This document shows positions 20,470-30,504 of a stretch of DNA of 64,000 bases, piece after piece (within the stretch, counting starts at the first letter, position 1; each line of letters opens with the position of its first letter). A program made the position numbers and the translations under genes. The notes below the pieces were generated by a model that saw only the letters and a program-made list of their open reading frames with translations, was not told the DNA's origin and did not search any database. The DNA comes from Shinella curvata (GTDB lineage Bacteria; Pseudomonadota; Alphaproteobacteria; Rhizobiales; Rhizobiaceae): the NCBI RefSeq assembly GCF_022899935.1, contig NZ_JALJCJ010000001.1, positions 332,053 to 396,052 on the forward strand. Direction: 5' to 3'.

Positions 20470-21687
20470 TCAGTTCACGCGTTTGACGACTTCCAGCACC
20501 ACGGCCGGCGGTTCGGCCTCGCGCACGCAATCGCGCCCGGCATTCTTGGCGGCATAGAGGGCATCGTCCGCGCGGCGCATGGCAAAACGCAGCGGCTCGT
20601 TCAGGCCGATTTCCGCCACGCCGAAGCTTGCCGTGACGCGAACGCCCGGCGGCAGGCCCGGAACGGGCGAAACGGACCGCGTCGCCCGCAGCGCATGGGC
20701 AAACAACAAAGCGGCTTCCTTGCCGGTGCATGGCAAAAACAGGACGAATTCCTCGCCGCCGATGCGGGCGACGAGTGCGCCCTGCGGGGCTGCGGCATTC
20801 AACATCTCGCCAAAGGCACGGATCGCCGCGTCGCCACCCTGGTGACCATAGGTGTCGTTGATCGATTTGAAACGGTCCAGGTCGCAGATCACAATGCTGT
20901 GCGGCCCGGCTTGGGCCATCAGGGCATCGACGCGGTTGTCGAAACCGCGACGGTTGCACAGGCCCGAAAGCGGATCCACCTCGGCGTTGACCTTCTCGTC
21001 GGCGACGATTTCCAGGACGAGTACGCATAGCAGCATCAGCCCGACCGCGACGATCAGCACGGCGCCCATGCTCTGGGAAACGAGCGCGAACGGACTGCCA
21101 AGATAGTCTTTCGCCGTCGCGCCTGCACCGGCAAACACGGCGGCAAAACCTTTCAGGATAAAATGCAGGCTGGTGGCGACCAGCAATACGATAAGCGCCC
21201 GGTTCACAAAAGACTTCACCGGCGCCCGCCAGGTGGCCCAGGCGCTCATGCCGAGCACTACCGCAAAGGGCGTCTGATAGGTCAGCGCATGCTGCAACGT
21301 GCCACGCGGCAGGTCATAGATGAAAGCACCAAGCACCACGAAGCAGAGATAGATGCCGGCAAGAACCGTTCGATTGGTCTTCAGATTGTAGAGATGACCG
21401 ATACCGATGCGCAACATCAGCATGCCGGCGAGCATCGAGGCGAAGGCGAGGAGTGCCCAGAGCCTCACCGGCGGGATATAGGCGATGAGGAATTCGAAGA
21501 TCGCAGACAGCGACGCGACCGCAAAACTGCCGGCAAACCAGCGGGCAGCAATACGATTGCGGCTCCGGGTGGAGACCGCCAGAAAAAACATGAAGAAACA
21601 CTGCGCGATGAGGAAATTCACCGCCAGCAGGAAGCCTGCGCCGCTCATTGGCCACCCTACGCAATACACCACGACCATTCCGTTCAT
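20470..21687 (-). CDS. Membrane-bound diguanylate cyclase (GGDEF)
   Basis: A 405-residue protein with about six hydrophobic membrane segments in residues 15-215, followed by a GGDEF domain that makes cyclic di-GMP. Catalytic motif RIGGEEFVLF is intact, with DPLSGLCNRRGFDNRVD and DLDRFKSINDTYGHQGGD before it. No RxxD inhibitory site precedes the motif (PQGALVARIGGEEF), so product inhibition may be absent. The membrane part has no recognised sensory family. ATG 21687 (next to a GTG) was taken; a start at MSGAGF further in is possible. Confidence 0.92.
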   Translation of the reverse strand: MNGMVVVYCVGWPMSGAGFLLAVNFLIAQCFFMFFLAVSTRSRNRIAARWFAGSFAVASLSAIFEFLIAYIPPVRLWALLAFASMLAGMLMLRIGIGHLYNLKTNRTVLAGIYLCFVVLGAFIYDLPRGTLQHALTYQTPFAVVLGMSAWATWRAPVKSFVNRALIVLLVATSLHFILKGFAAVFAGAGATAKDYLGSPFALVSQSMGAVLIVAVGLMLLCVLVLEIVADEKVNAEVDPLSGLCNRRGFDNRVDALMAQAGPHSIVICDLDRFKSINDTYGHQGGDAAIRAFGEMLNAAAPQGALVARIGGEEFVLFLPCTGKEAALLFAHALRATRSVSPVPGLPPGVRVTASFGVAEIGLNEPLRFAMRRADDALYAAKNAGRDCVREAEPPAVVLEVVKRVN

Positions 21688-21739
21688 CACGTCTCGGAAT
21701 GATCGCTGGCAATGCTAGGGAGCGGCAGGAAAAATTGCG

Positions 21740-22876
21740 TTAACCGGCCATACCAGATTTCCGCAGCAGGCCGCCCGTCACCGGCGCCTTGACGCCGGTG
21801 GTTCCCGGAAACGTCAGAGGCAAGCCGCGTAACGAGCGCACCGCCAGATAGGCCCAGGCTTCCGCCTCCATGCTGTCCCCATTGAGATCGACGGCTTCTG
21901 CCGCCACGACCTCGGCTTCCTCGACCTGAGCCAGCGACGCGAGGTCGTCCATGATGACACGGTTGAGCCGCCCACCACCGCAGACGACATAGAGTTTCGG
22001 CCTTTCCGGCAGATGCCGGGCGGAGCGCAGGATCGCCGCAGCCGTAACATGTGCCAGCGTGCGCGCGCCGTCCTCCAGGCTCGCCTCTTTTCCTTCCGGC
22101 GGGCGAAAATCGTTGCGGTCGAGTGAGCGGCGCACCGGATCGGTGAAGAAGGCATGGCCGAGATAGCGCCCAGCGAGATCGGCATTGACCCGCCCTTCCG
22201 AGGCGATCATACCGCCCTGATCATAGGGAATGCCGGCATGGGCCTCGACCCATTGGTCGATCAGCGTATTGCCCGGTCCGCTGTCGAAAGCGACGATCCT
22301 CTCGCCGCCGCTACCGATAAAGGTGAGATTGGAGATGCCGCCGATATTGACGAAGACCACGGCCCCGCGTCTTGCCTGGGAAAGACCAGCGGCGAGCGCG
22401 GCGTGATAGGCGGGGATGAGCGGCGCGCCCTGCCCGCCATGCACCATATCGTTGGCGCGCATGTCGTAGACAACGTCGATGCCGGTCTCGTCGGCCAGCA
22501 AGCCGCCATCGCCCAGTTGCACCGTCAGGGCGTCGTTGGGCCGGTGCAGCACGGTCTGACCATGGAAACCGATGACGTCAATGTCGGCAGGCTTCAGATC
22601 GTTTTCGGCCAGCAGAGTGCGTACGGCCTCGGCGTGACGCAGGGTCAGTTCCCGATCGATTTCGCGCAGGTCGCCGGGGCGCTCCGTTCGGTCCTTGATC
22701 ACCTTGGCCGTTTCCAGTGCGCCTTGCAGCCGGCGACGGAAGGCCGATTCATAGGAACGCCCGAGCGACGGGCCACGCTCGACGATGCTCTCGCCATCCG
22801 TGCGCAGCAGCGCAACATCGATACCGTCAAGGCTCGTGCCACTCATCAGGCCGATCGCCGTTCGCATTCCCGTCAT
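21740..22876 (-). CDS. anmK: Anhydro-N-acetylmuramic acid kinase
   Basis: Phosphorylates anhydro-MurNAc from peptidoglycan recycling to MurNAc-6-phosphate. The 378-residue protein has the N-terminal ATP motif [14 protein letters not shown], the catalytic-Asp region [12 protein letters not shown], and [11 protein letters not shown] and [16 protein letters not shown] 22876 gives the family N-terminus [15 protein letters not shown]; the frame stays open for another kilobase opposite tyrS, which is an artefact. It is divergent from tyrS. Confidence 0.95.
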   Translation of the reverse strand: MTGMRTAIGLMSGTSLDGIDVALLRTDGESIVERGPSLGRSYESAFRRRLQGALETAKVIKDRTERPGDLREIDRELTLRHAEAVRTLLAENDLKPADIDVIGFHGQTVLHRPNDALTVQLGDGGLLADETGIDVVYDMRANDMVHGGQGAPLIPAYHAALAAGLSQARRGAVVFVNIGGISNLTFIGSGGERIVAFDSGPGNTLIDQWVEAHAGIPYDQGGMIASEGRVNADLAGRYLGHAFFTDPVRRSLDRNDFRPPEGKEASLEDGARTLAHVTAAAILRSARHLPERPKLYVVCGGGRLNRVIMDDLASLAQVEEAEVVAAEAVDLNGDSMEAEAWAYLAVRSLRGLPLTFPGTTGVKAPVTGGLLRKSGMAG

Positions 22877-22902
22877 GTCCTTCGCTCCAGACTCACTTTT
22901 GA

Positions 22903-22935
22903 AGTGATAATGCCCATTAAAGGTGATAAATGCCC
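22903..22935 (+). repeat. Tandem imperfect direct repeat in the anmK-tyrS intergenic region
   Basis: AGTGATAATGCCC (22903-22915) and GGTGATAAATGCCC (22922-22935) differ by one substitution and a one-base insertion and are 19-20 bases apart. They lie in the 90-base gap between the two divergent genes and could be a paired operator or promoter elements. Function unknown. Confidence 0.5.
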
Positions 22936-22966
22936 GCCCGAAACAATCCCACCAGAGAGACAGGCC

Positions 22967-24220
22967 ATGTCCGAATTCAAATCCGATTTCCTTCGCACGC
23001 TCAAAGAGCGCGGTTTCATTCACCAGATTTCCGATGAAACCGGCCTCGACGACCTCCTGGCCAAGGAAACCGTGACGGCCTATATCGGCTTCGACCCGAC
23101 GGCGCCCAGTCTCCATGCCGGCGGGCTCATCCAGATCATGCTGTTGCATTGGTTCCAGAAGACCGGCCATCGCCCGATCTCGCTGATGGGCGGCGGCACG
23201 GGCATGGTCGGCGATCCCTCGTTCAAGGATGATGCGCGCCAGCTGATGACGCCGCAGACCATCAACGACAATATCGCCAGCATCAAGAAGGTGTTCGCCA
23301 GCTACCTGACCTACGGCGACGGTCCCAAGGACGCGCTGATGATCAACAATGCCGACTGGCTGCTCGGCATCAACTACCTGGAATTCCTGCGCGATGTCGG
23401 TCGTCACTTCTCGGTCAACCGCATGCTGTCCTTCGACAGCGTGAAGACGCGCCTCGACCGCGAGCAGTCGCTGTCCTTCCTCGAATTCAACTACATGATC
23501 CTGCAGGCCTACGACTTCGTCGAGCTGAACAAGCGCTACGACGTGCGCCTGCAGATGGGCGGCTCCGACCAGTGGGGCAACATCATCAACGGCATCGACC
23601 TCGGTCACCGCATGGGCACGCCGCAGCTCTACGCCATGACCTCGCCGCTGCTTACGACCGCATCCGGCGCAAAGATGGGCAAGTCTCTGTCCGGCGCCAT
23701 CTGGCTGAACCCGGAGATGCTGTCGGCCTATGATTTCTGGCAGTACTGGCGCAACACGGAAGACGCCGACGTCTCGCGCTTCCTGAAGCTCTACACGACC
23801 CTGCCGATGGACGAAATCGCCCGCCTGTCGGCGCTCGGCGGTTCGGAGATCAACGAGGTGAAGAAGATCCTCGCGACCGAGGTGACGGCCATGCTGCACG
23901 GCCGTCAGAACGCCGAACAGGCGGCCGAGACGGCACGCAAGACCTTTGAGGAGGGCGCGATTGCCGAAAACCTGCCGTCAGTAGATGTTGCCACGAGTGA
24001 GCTCGACGCCGGCATCGGCCTGCTCTCGCTGATCGTCAAGGCGGGCCTCGCCGCGTCGAACGGCGAAGCCCGCCGCCATGTGCAGGGCGGCGCCGTGCGC
24101 ATCAACGACACCGCGATCTCCGACGAGCGCCGGGTGATCGGCACGGCCGACGTTTCGGCCGACGGCGTCATCAAGCTGTCGCTCGGCAAGAAGAAGCACA
24201 TTCTCGTGCGTCCGGCCTGA
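22967..24220 (+). CDS. tyrS: Tyrosyl-tRNA synthetase
   Basis: Charges tRNA-Tyr with tyrosine. The 417-residue class I synthetase has the HIGH-like motif [11 protein letters not shown] (about 41-51), the tyrosine pocket [16 protein letters not shown], the KMSKS-type loop AKMGKSLSG, and a C-terminal S4 RNA-binding domain ([17 protein letters not shown]). ATG 22967 is preceded by GAGAGACAGG and gives the standard [17 protein letters not shown] start. A terminator follows at 24244-24267. Confidence 0.97.
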   Translation: MSEFKSDFLRTLKERGFIHQISDETGLDDLLAKETVTAYIGFDPTAPSLHAGGLIQIMLLHWFQKTGHRPISLMGGGTGMVGDPSFKDDARQLMTPQTINDNIASIKKVFASYLTYGDGPKDALMINNADWLLGINYLEFLRDVGRHFSVNRMLSFDSVKTRLDREQSLSFLEFNYMILQAYDFVELNKRYDVRLQMGGSDQWGNIINGIDLGHRMGTPQLYAMTSPLLTTASGAKMGKSLSGAIWLNPEMLSAYDFWQYWRNTEDADVSRFLKLYTTLPMDEIARLSALGGSEINEVKKILATEVTAMLHGRQNAEQAAETARKTFEEGAIAENLPSVDVATSELDAGIGLLSLIVKAGLAASNGEARRHVQGGAVRINDTAISDERRVIGTADVSADGVIKLSLGKKKHILVRPA

Positions 24221-24243
24221 GGCAGGCGCCAACGCTGATGATC

Positions 24244-24267
24244 AAGGCCGCCCTCGGGCGGCCTTTT
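24244..24267 (+). terminator. Terminator after tyrS
   Basis: Stem AAGGCCGCCC (24244-24253) with GGGCGGCCTT (24256-24265), very tight loop, then TTT. It lies between tyrS and the convergent AsmA-like gene. Confidence 0.8.
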
Positions 24268-27200
24268 TCATTGAAACTCGAAGATGTTGCGGAACACACC
24301 CGGCGCGATGATCGACAGCGGGTTGATGGTGAGACGCGGCTTTTCAAAGGGCCCGGACAGCTTGAACGTAATGCCGATCAGGCCACGGTCGTTGCCGTTG
24401 CCCAGGATGATGCCGATGATCGGAAGTTCGGCAAACAGCCGGTTGAGACCATAGGCCGGCATGAATGTGCCGGTCATCTCCGTCTGGCCGTTGGCATCGC
24501 GCACCACGCCCTGGAACGTCGCTCCCACCGCCTCGCCACGCACCACACCGTTTTCCAGCGACAACATCCCGCCGCCGACACGGACCTGCGCAAAACCGCG
24601 CGAGAACCTGACCGCGCTGACGTCGATTTCCTTGCGCACCGCATCGTTGAGGCTGCGCCCGTCGCCGCCGGTTGGGGTGGAGACCAGGGACCGCAGCCGC
24701 TCTTCGCCGACCAATGCGAAATCGCGGATATCGACTGAACCGCGCCAGCCGCTGTTCGTCGTCTCGCGCAAGCGCACGTTCAAAAGGCCCCCGCGCATAT
24801 GGCTGTAGATATCGGCAAAGCGGGCGACGGCGCCGGCATCGCCGCTCGTCAACTGGATGGCGTCCGAGCCACCGCTTTGCACCATCTGGCCCACGACAGG
24901 AGCGCCGTTTTCGGTCACGGCCGAAAGATCGATCGACGAAATACGGCCGCCGGCCGTCGAATAGCTGAGGCTCACATTGTTGAGGCTTTCGCCATTGAAG
25001 CCGACTGCCCGCGCGAGCTTGGCCTTGATCGTCCCGCCCTGCTTGCTCTTGCCATCACCAACGCCCCTCGCCGTCTTGAGGCGCGCCAACACTGACCTGA
25101 CATCAGCCGATTCTCCATTCACGGCAACCGAGTACCCCGCCTTGTTGCGGTCGACCACCAGCCGGAACCGATCGTCGGCAGAGAGTTTCACGGAGGAGAA
25201 ATTGGCGGAATCGAGCGTCGCGCCGTTGAAAACCAGCGCGCCCGCCACGTTGAAACCGTCGCCGCTAAAACGGAAATCGGAGACGCGTGTCGCGCCGTCT
25301 CTGGTTTCCGCCACCAGCGTGACCTTGCCGCCGATGCCCGCCCCCTTCGTCCAGCCGAGCCAGGGCACCGAAACGGCAGCGCCCCCCAGATTCGCCTCAA
25401 CGGTGCGCGGACCGTCGCCCTCCTGTTCCATCCGGATGGAAACGTCACCTTCGACGATGTCATCGAGGCCCGGAAGCAGCTTGCCCCGATCCCTGTTGCC
25501 GAGCGTGCCCGACAGCACGGTCCGCCGCACGATGCCGGCCGTCTTGCTGACGGGTTCGACCAGTTCGAGATCGAGCGTCACACCGTCGATATCGGCCTTC
25601 GCCATGAGGTTCGCCCGCTGCGGATCGATGGTAAGCACGCCGCGCAGCGCTGTGACGTTGCGGCCGGCAATCGGTTTGTGCACATCGACGCCATCGAGGT
25701 CGAGCGTTGCCGTCCATTGCGGCGGTGGCGGCTTGTGGGCGGAGATCACGCCGAAATGCGCCTTGACCTTCGCCTTGACAAGGCCGCCGAAGTCTTCCGG
25801 CGAAAAGCCCGTCGCGGGAAGTGCGCGGATGGGTCGATAGGTCACAAGTTCGGCGATGGAGTCGGCATTGCCGGCCACATCGATGTCCATGTCGGCCATC
25901 AGCGGCTTGGTGTAATTGTCGGGCAGCACGAAAGTGCCGCCGGTCAGCGCCACCGAACGGCCGGAGGGGAAGTAAGCAGTGCCCCCGGTGATGCCGATCT
26001 CAGTCCTCGGCCCGCGCAGGCGGAACGTACCCGATGTGTCGCGCAGCGGCGGGATATCGCCGGCGATGTTCATGCGTGCACCCTTGATGTCGAAATCGAT
26101 CTTCAGCTCGTCGGCGGTGAGATGCATCGGTACGCCCGGCTCACGCTTTCGGCCGGCAGCAAGATAGAATTCAATGCGGCCGTTGGTGACGGTTCCGCCG
26201 AAAATGTTCTTCGCCACCCAGCCGCGCGCCGTCTTCGCCATCCAGAACGGCCAGAACTGCTTGACCGCAGCGGATTGCAGCTCGCTGGCGATCATCACGA
26301 AGCTGACTTCCGGCTCCTTGTCGCCGAATTGCAAGGCAAGCGATCCGGCGATACTGCCTTTTTCGCTCGCGACCGCCATCTCCTCGAATCTCAGGCTCTT
26401 CGACATGGCAAGGTAGTAGCCGTTCACCTTGGCGTCGAACCGGATCGGCGCTTCGCCCGTGTCGCCCGGCCGGGTCACGGCGTTGCTGAAGACGAGGTCG
26501 ATCGCAAAACCCTTTTCCGTCCGGTCCGAGACACGGTCAAGGTCGATCAGGCCGCCCGTGAAGGGAAACAGCGACTGACCGACACTGGCATCCGTCGAGG
26601 CAAGCTCGATCGAGCCCTTTTCGAAATTGTAGCGGACCTTCACCGAGGAAGGGCGCAGCTCCGCCGCCACGCCATCGCCATAGACCGAACCGGCAGCGAG
26701 CCTGACGTCGAGACCGAGAGCAGGCTTCGTCCCACCTGCCTCACGCTGGGCGTTGATGGAGACATCTGCAGCCGTATCGACGCCGGCATGAACCGCGCCC
26801 TGCGGATCGTGGCTCAGCATGAAATCACCGAGGTCGACATTGCGAATCGCGCCATCGATCGCGCGGATGGCTCCGGCGGCGCCCGATGTTGTCAGATCGA
26901 TCTCGCCCTGTTCGCCGTTGATTGTGAAGTGCCCGTCGATCGACATGTTCTGGCCACCCTCGCGGGTGAATTGCAGGCTGGCGACGTCGAGCGTGACCGG
27001 CTTGCCGTCCGGCCCGCGAAAAGTCGCGCCGAGATCGGAGATGCGTACGGTCTGCATACCGTTGGCCTCGATCAGACGGCTGATGCCGTCAAGGCGCTCG
27101 AAGGTGGTTTCGAGATAGTCCGGCACGTCGGAAATCCGCAGGGACGCGAGATCGAGAGGCGCGCTCTTCGGCAGGAGCGCCGCGTTGAACATCGCGCCAT

Positions 27201-27696
27201 CCACATCGAGCCTCGAAACGGCGATGCGGCCGGAAAGAAGTGCCGTCGGGTCGAGCACGATATCGACAGAGGCCGTCGTGGCAAGTTCCAGGCCCGATTC
27301 GACTTCGACGATACGCGCATCCTCCGCCTTGAGCGCAAGGCCGCCGAAGCCGGAGAGGCGCACGACGGTGTGTTCCACCGAAGCGCGATAGCGCGGCCCG
27401 AGCGCCTTGTTGAGCGCCGCGACGGCGCGCGCGTTGAGGGTGTTGTCGAACGTCCCCATCTCGACGAGACCGACGAGTATGGCACCGATGAAAAGCACGA
27501 GCGCGACCATGGCGGCCGCCAGGCACATGCCGATCCTGGTGCGGCTCGCATCCACTGCATGCAGCACGATGGGCTCATGCGCCTGCGCGGACGGCAGGTC
27601 ATGCAGCGGAACGATGTCCTTTCTGCGGAACACGACTTTCTCGCCGCGGGCTTCATCCATCTCGCGCTGGTTTCCTTGTCTCCGGTCTCGCGACAT
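24268..27696 (-). CDS. Large AsmA/YhdP-like membrane-anchored protein (DUF3971)
   Basis: A 1142-residue protein of the DUF3971/AsmA-like superfamily. A cytosolic N-terminus is followed by one membrane anchor (about 55-80, MCLAAAMVALVLFIGAILVG); the rest is a long repetitive beta-rich periplasmic region. The AsmA-type C-terminus includes GLNRLFAELPIIGIILGNGN and FKLSGPFEKPRLTINPLSII. Related proteins (YhdP, TamB, AsmA) form lipid-conducting bridges to the outer membrane in other bacteria; that role here is inference. ATG 27696 was taken; Met13 is an alternative. It is convergent with tyrS and divergent from bcp. Confidence 0.85.
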   Translation of the reverse strand: MSRDRRQGNQREMDEARGEKVVFRRKDIVPLHDLPSAQAHEPIVLHAVDASRTRIGMCLAAAMVALVLFIGAILVGLVEMGTFDNTLNARAVAALNKALGPRYRASVEHTVVRLSGFGGLALKAEDARIVEVESGLELATTASVDIVLDPTALLSGRIAVSRLDVDGAMFNAALLPKSAPLDLASLRISDVPDYLETTFERLDGISRLIEANGMQTVRISDLGATFRGPDGKPVTLDVASLQFTREGGQNMSIDGHFTINGEQGEIDLTTSGAAGAIRAIDGAIRNVDLGDFMLSHDPQGAVHAGVDTAADVSINAQREAGGTKPALGLDVRLAAGSVYGDGVAAELRPSSVKVRYNFEKGSIELASTDASVGQSLFPFTGGLIDLDRVSDRTEKGFAIDLVFSNAVTRPGDTGEAPIRFDAKVNGYYLAMSKSLRFEEMAVASEKGSIAGSLALQFGDKEPEVSFVMIASELQSAAVKQFWPFWMAKTARGWVAKNIFGGTVTNGRIEFYLAAGRKREPGVPMHLTADELKIDFDIKGARMNIAGDIPPLRDTSGTFRLRGPRTEIGITGGTAYFPSGRSVALTGGTFVLPDNYTKPLMADMDIDVAGNADSIAELVTYRPIRALPATGFSPEDFGGLVKAKVKAHFGVISAHKPPPPQWTATLDLDGVDVHKPIAGRNVTALRGVLTIDPQRANLMAKADIDGVTLDLELVEPVSKTAGIVRRTVLSGTLGNRDRGKLLPGLDDIVEGDVSIRMEQEGDGPRTVEANLGGAAVSVPWLGWTKGAGIGGKVTLVAETRDGATRVSDFRFSGDGFNVAGALVFNGATLDSANFSSVKLSADDRFRLVVDRNKAGYSVAVNGESADVRSVLARLKTARGVGDGKSKQGGTIKAKLARAVGFNGESLNNVSLSYSTAGGRISSIDLSAVTENGAPVVGQMVQSGGSDAIQLTSGDAGAVARFADIYSHMRGGLLNVRLRETTNSGWRGSVDIRDFALVGEERLRSLVSTPTGGDGRSLNDAVRKEIDVSAVRFSRGFAQVRVGGGMLSLENGVVRGEAVGATFQGVVRDANGQTEMTGTFMPAYGLNRLFAELPIIGIILGNGNDRGLIGITFKLSGPFEKPRLTINPLSIIAPGVFRNIFEFQ

Positions 27697-27811
27697 TATC
27701 CCACGGAATCGCTACGCCTCGTCCTGTCGTCGCTGGACGATTCTGTCAGCCACTATATATGCGGGAGGCCGGTTGCTTGACTCAAAAAGCCGGCCAAAGA
27801 AAGGAAATCCC

Positions 27812-28279
27812 ATGGCAGAACTGGTACCGGGCGTCGAAGCGCCGGATTTCAACCTTCCGCGCGATGGCGGCGGCATGCTTTCGCTGTCGGACTACAGGGG
27901 CAAACCTGTCGTACTGTTCTTCTATCCGAAGGACGACACCGAAGGCTGCACCATGGAAGCCAAGGACTTCACCGCCGCAAAAGCGGATTTCGAGGCGGCC
28001 GGCGTAGCGCTTATCGGAATGTCACCCGACCCCGTGAAGAAACACGACAAGTTCGTCAAGAAACATGATCTCGGCGTGCCGCTCGCATCTGACGAGAGCC
28101 TTCAGACTCTCGAAGCCTATGGCGTCTGGAAAGAAAAAAGCATGTATGGACGCACCTATATGGGCGTCGAGCGCACGACGGTTCTGATCGATGCGACGGG
28201 AAAGATTGCCGAAATCTGGTCGAAAGTGAAAGTCAAAGGCCATGTCGAAGCTGTTCTCGAAACCGCAAAAAAGCTTTAG
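27812..28279 (+). CDS. bcp: Peroxiredoxin of the Bcp/PrxQ family, one-cysteine form
   Basis: Thiol peroxidase that reduces hydroperoxides in the cytosol. The 155-residue protein has the peroxidatic Cys46 in YPKDDTEGCTMEAKDF. The resolving cysteine usually found five residues later (GCTxEAC) is replaced by Lys51 and no other cysteine is present, so it must use an external thiol. AAAGGAAA precedes ATG 27812. A DUF455 ferritin-like gene follows 22 bases later and is probably cotranscribed. Confidence 0.94.
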   Translation: MAELVPGVEAPDFNLPRDGGGMLSLSDYRGKPVVLFFYPKDDTEGCTMEAKDFTAAKADFEAAGVALIGMSPDPVKKHDKFVKKHDLGVPLASDESLQTLEAYGVWKEKSMYGRTYMGVERTTVLIDATGKIAEIWSKVKVKGHVEAVLETAKKL

Positions 28280-28301
28280 GTTTTCCTGACAAAGGTTTGG
28301 A

Positions 28302-29129
28302 ATGGCTAATCTTCCCCACATTGAAAGCCTGCGCGGCGGCGCGACGGCGGCCATCGCCTCGGCCGATCTCGACCTGAAAGCGGACCTGACGCAGGAGACC
28401 GCCCGTCGCTGGTTCGCCCGCACCCTCTCGTTGCGATCGCCGCTCGACCCTGCGCTGCCGGCCCGGCCCGGCCGGCCGGAGAAACCGGAGCTCATTCCGC
28501 CGAAGCACATGGAAAAGCGTTCCCTTCACACCCAGAAGGGTCGCATCGCGCTCCTTCATGCGCTCGCCCATATCGAGCTCAACGCCGTGGATCTCGCGCT
28601 CGACATCGTCGCGCGCTTTACCACGGAGCGCGTGCCGCATTCTTTCTTCGACGGATGGATGCAGGTCGCCTTCGAGGAGGCAAAACACTTCCGCCTCATT
28701 CGCGACCGACTGCGCGAACTCGGCGCCGATTATGGCGATCTGCCGGCGCATGACGGGCTGTGGCAGGCCGCGCATGACACGCGCAACGACCTCACCGCAC
28801 GCCTCGCCGTCGTTCCGCTGATCCTGGAGGCACGCGGTCTCGACGTGACACCGACGCTGCAGATGAAAATGCGCGAAACCGGTGATCACGCCAGCGCCGA
28901 TATCCTCGACATCATCTACAATGATGAAAAGGGTCACGTGGCGGTCGGTGCGAAGTGGTTCCGTTTCCTCTGCGCCCGCGAAAAGAAGGATCCGGCCGCG
29001 ACCTTCAAGCAGCTCGTGCGCAGCAATTTCCGCGGCCCGCTGAAGCCGCCGTTCAACGACGTCGCGCGTGCCGAAGCGGGCCTCACGCCCTCCTTCTACC
29101 GCGCGCTGGTTTCCGTCAGCCAAAGCTAA
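28302..29129 (+). CDS. DUF455 ferritin-like protein
   Basis: A 275-residue DUF455 protein with the ferritin-like four-helix fold. Candidate di-iron ligands are in LHALAHIELNAVDLAL, QVAFEEAKHFRLI, MRETGDHASADILDI and IIYNDEKGHVAVGAKWF (Glu and ExxH patterns). The family is distantly related to the tRNA hydroxylase MiaE and has no proven function. Its close placement behind bcp hints at a role linked to peroxide or iron. Start ATG 28302 is the first in frame. Confidence 0.88.
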   Translation: MANLPHIESLRGGATAAIASADLDLKADLTQETARRWFARTLSLRSPLDPALPARPGRPEKPELIPPKHMEKRSLHTQKGRIALLHALAHIELNAVDLALDIVARFTTERVPHSFFDGWMQVAFEEAKHFRLIRDRLRELGADYGDLPAHDGLWQAAHDTRNDLTARLAVVPLILEARGLDVTPTLQMKMRETGDHASADILDIIYNDEKGHVAVGAKWFRFLCAREKKDPAATFKQLVRSNFRGPLKPPFNDVARAEAGLTPSFYRALVSVSQS

Positions 29130-29223
29130 TGTTTCACACTTAAATGCCTCTCCGGAAAGGCTTTATTAACCCTAACAATGTGTAATTCCCGACACGAGAC
29201 CAAGTGAATCGGTCGGGGAGTTT

Positions 29224-30504
29224 GTGGTGGCGGAGCGTCCTGAAAACCGCGTATTCGGAAAGCGCGCGCAAAAGCATGTCGTTATCCTGGCAAGCGGCGA
29301 CAAGATCCGACACATGACCATCCGGCCCTGGATGGCGGCCGTCACCTTCTGCTTTGCCGGCATGTTCACCGTCGGCTACCTTGCCGCGACCTCCTATCTC
29401 GTGCTGCGCGACGACCTGATCGGCGCAACGATGGCGCGCCAGGCGCGCATGCAGCACGACTACGAGGACCGCATCTCCGCCCTTCGCGCCCAGGTGGACC
29501 GCGTTACCAGCCGCCAGCTCCTCGATCAGCAGGTCGTGGAGGAAAAAGTTGCGAAGCTGATGCAGCAGCAGCTCGCGCTCTCCGAACGGCACGGCAAGCT
29601 GGACGCCCTGCTCAATCGCGCCGACGCCGGCAGCGCATTGGACGACGGGCCATTGCCCGATGAAAAACCCGTCACGGACGGCCGCCGCGCGGATGCCTCC
29701 GGCGCGATAGACGCCATCATGGGCTCAACCGGTGGCGCCACGCAAAAATCGTCCGCGCTCGCCTATGCCGCAACGGGCGAATCGGTCGCGGATCGAGCCG
29801 ACCGGCTGTTTTCCCGCGTCACCCTTTCCCTTAAGGACCTTGAGCACGAACAGATCGGTCGCATCCAGTCGCTTACGGCAGGAGCCTCCGAGACGGCCAA
29901 TGCGATCCAGACGATCCTGCAGCGCAGCGGATTCGATGTCGCGGAGGCGGCCGAAACCGATGCGGAAACAGGCATTGGCGGCCCCTTCGTCGAGCCGGAG
30001 GCCTTCAACGACCCTTTCCAAGCCTCGATCAACGACCTTGATGACGCACTGGACCGTCTCGACAACGTCCGCCGCACGGCGCGCAAGCTGCCCTTCGGCA
30101 ACCCCTCGCCTGGCGCCGGCATCACCAGCCGTTTTGGCAATCGCACGGACCCGTTCCTGGGCCGCCTGGCACTGCATGCCGGCATCGATTTCCGCGTTGG
30201 CACAGGCACGGAAGTGCGCTCCACCGGCGCTGGCACTGTCGTCGTCGCCGGTCGCAACGGCGGATATGGCAACATGGTCGAGATCGACCACGGCGACGGC
30301 CTGACCACCCGTTACGCCCATCTCTCGCGCGTGCTCGTCAAGGTCGGCGATCATGTCGAAGCCGCCGACGCGGTCGGCCTCTCGGGCACGACGGGCCGCT
30401 CCACCGGCCCGCACCTGCATTATGAAGTCCGTCGCGACGGCAAGGCGGTCGACCCCATGCGGTTCCTGACGGCGGGCATGAAACTGACCACCTACATGGA
30501 TTGA
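29224..30504 (+). CDS. M23-family peptidoglycan endopeptidase with coiled coil
   Basis: A 426-residue envelope protein. One N-terminal membrane segment (about 36-60) anchors it, a coiled-coil stretch follows (about 75-125, ending VVEEKVAKLMQQQLALSERH), then a linker and a C-terminal LytM/M23 domain. The zinc motifs look complete: ALHAGIDFRVG and GPHLHYEVR. It may cleave peptide crosslinks or, like some rhizobial members, act in division and polar growth. The start is a GTG at 29224 with GGGGAG upstream; no ATG gives the full membrane segment. Confidence 0.9.
   Translation: MVAERPENRVFGKRAQKHVVILASGDKIRHMTIRPWMAAVTFCFAGMFTVGYLAATSYLVLRDDLIGATMARQARMQHDYEDRISALRAQVDRVTSRQLLDQQVVEEKVAKLMQQQLALSERHGKLDALLNRADAGSALDDGPLPDEKPVTDGRRADASGAIDAIMGSTGGATQKSSALAYAATGESVADRADRLFSRVTLSLKDLEHEQIGRIQSLTAGASETANAIQTILQRSGFDVAEAAETDAETGIGGPFVEPEAFNDPFQASINDLDDALDRLDNVRRTARKLPFGNPSPGAGITSRFGNRTDPFLGRLALHAGIDFRVGTGTEVRSTGAGTVVVAGRNGGYGNMVEIDHGDGLTTRYAHLSRVLVKVGDHVEAADAVGLSGTTGRSTGPHLHYEVRRDGKAVDPMRFLTAGMKLTTYMD

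Noticed and set aside
22877-23899. N-terminal extension of anmK opposite tyrS
   Set aside because: The family N-terminus is at 22876 and the upstream part mirrors tyrS codons.
27745-27765. CTATATATG as a promoter -10 for bcp
   Set aside because: The only -35-like hexamer (CTGGAC) is 14 bases away, too short for a normal spacer.
25678-27780. 700-codon plus-strand frame opposite the AsmA-like gene
   Set aside because: Shadow of the 1142-residue gene; composition is not protein-like and no start site is evident.
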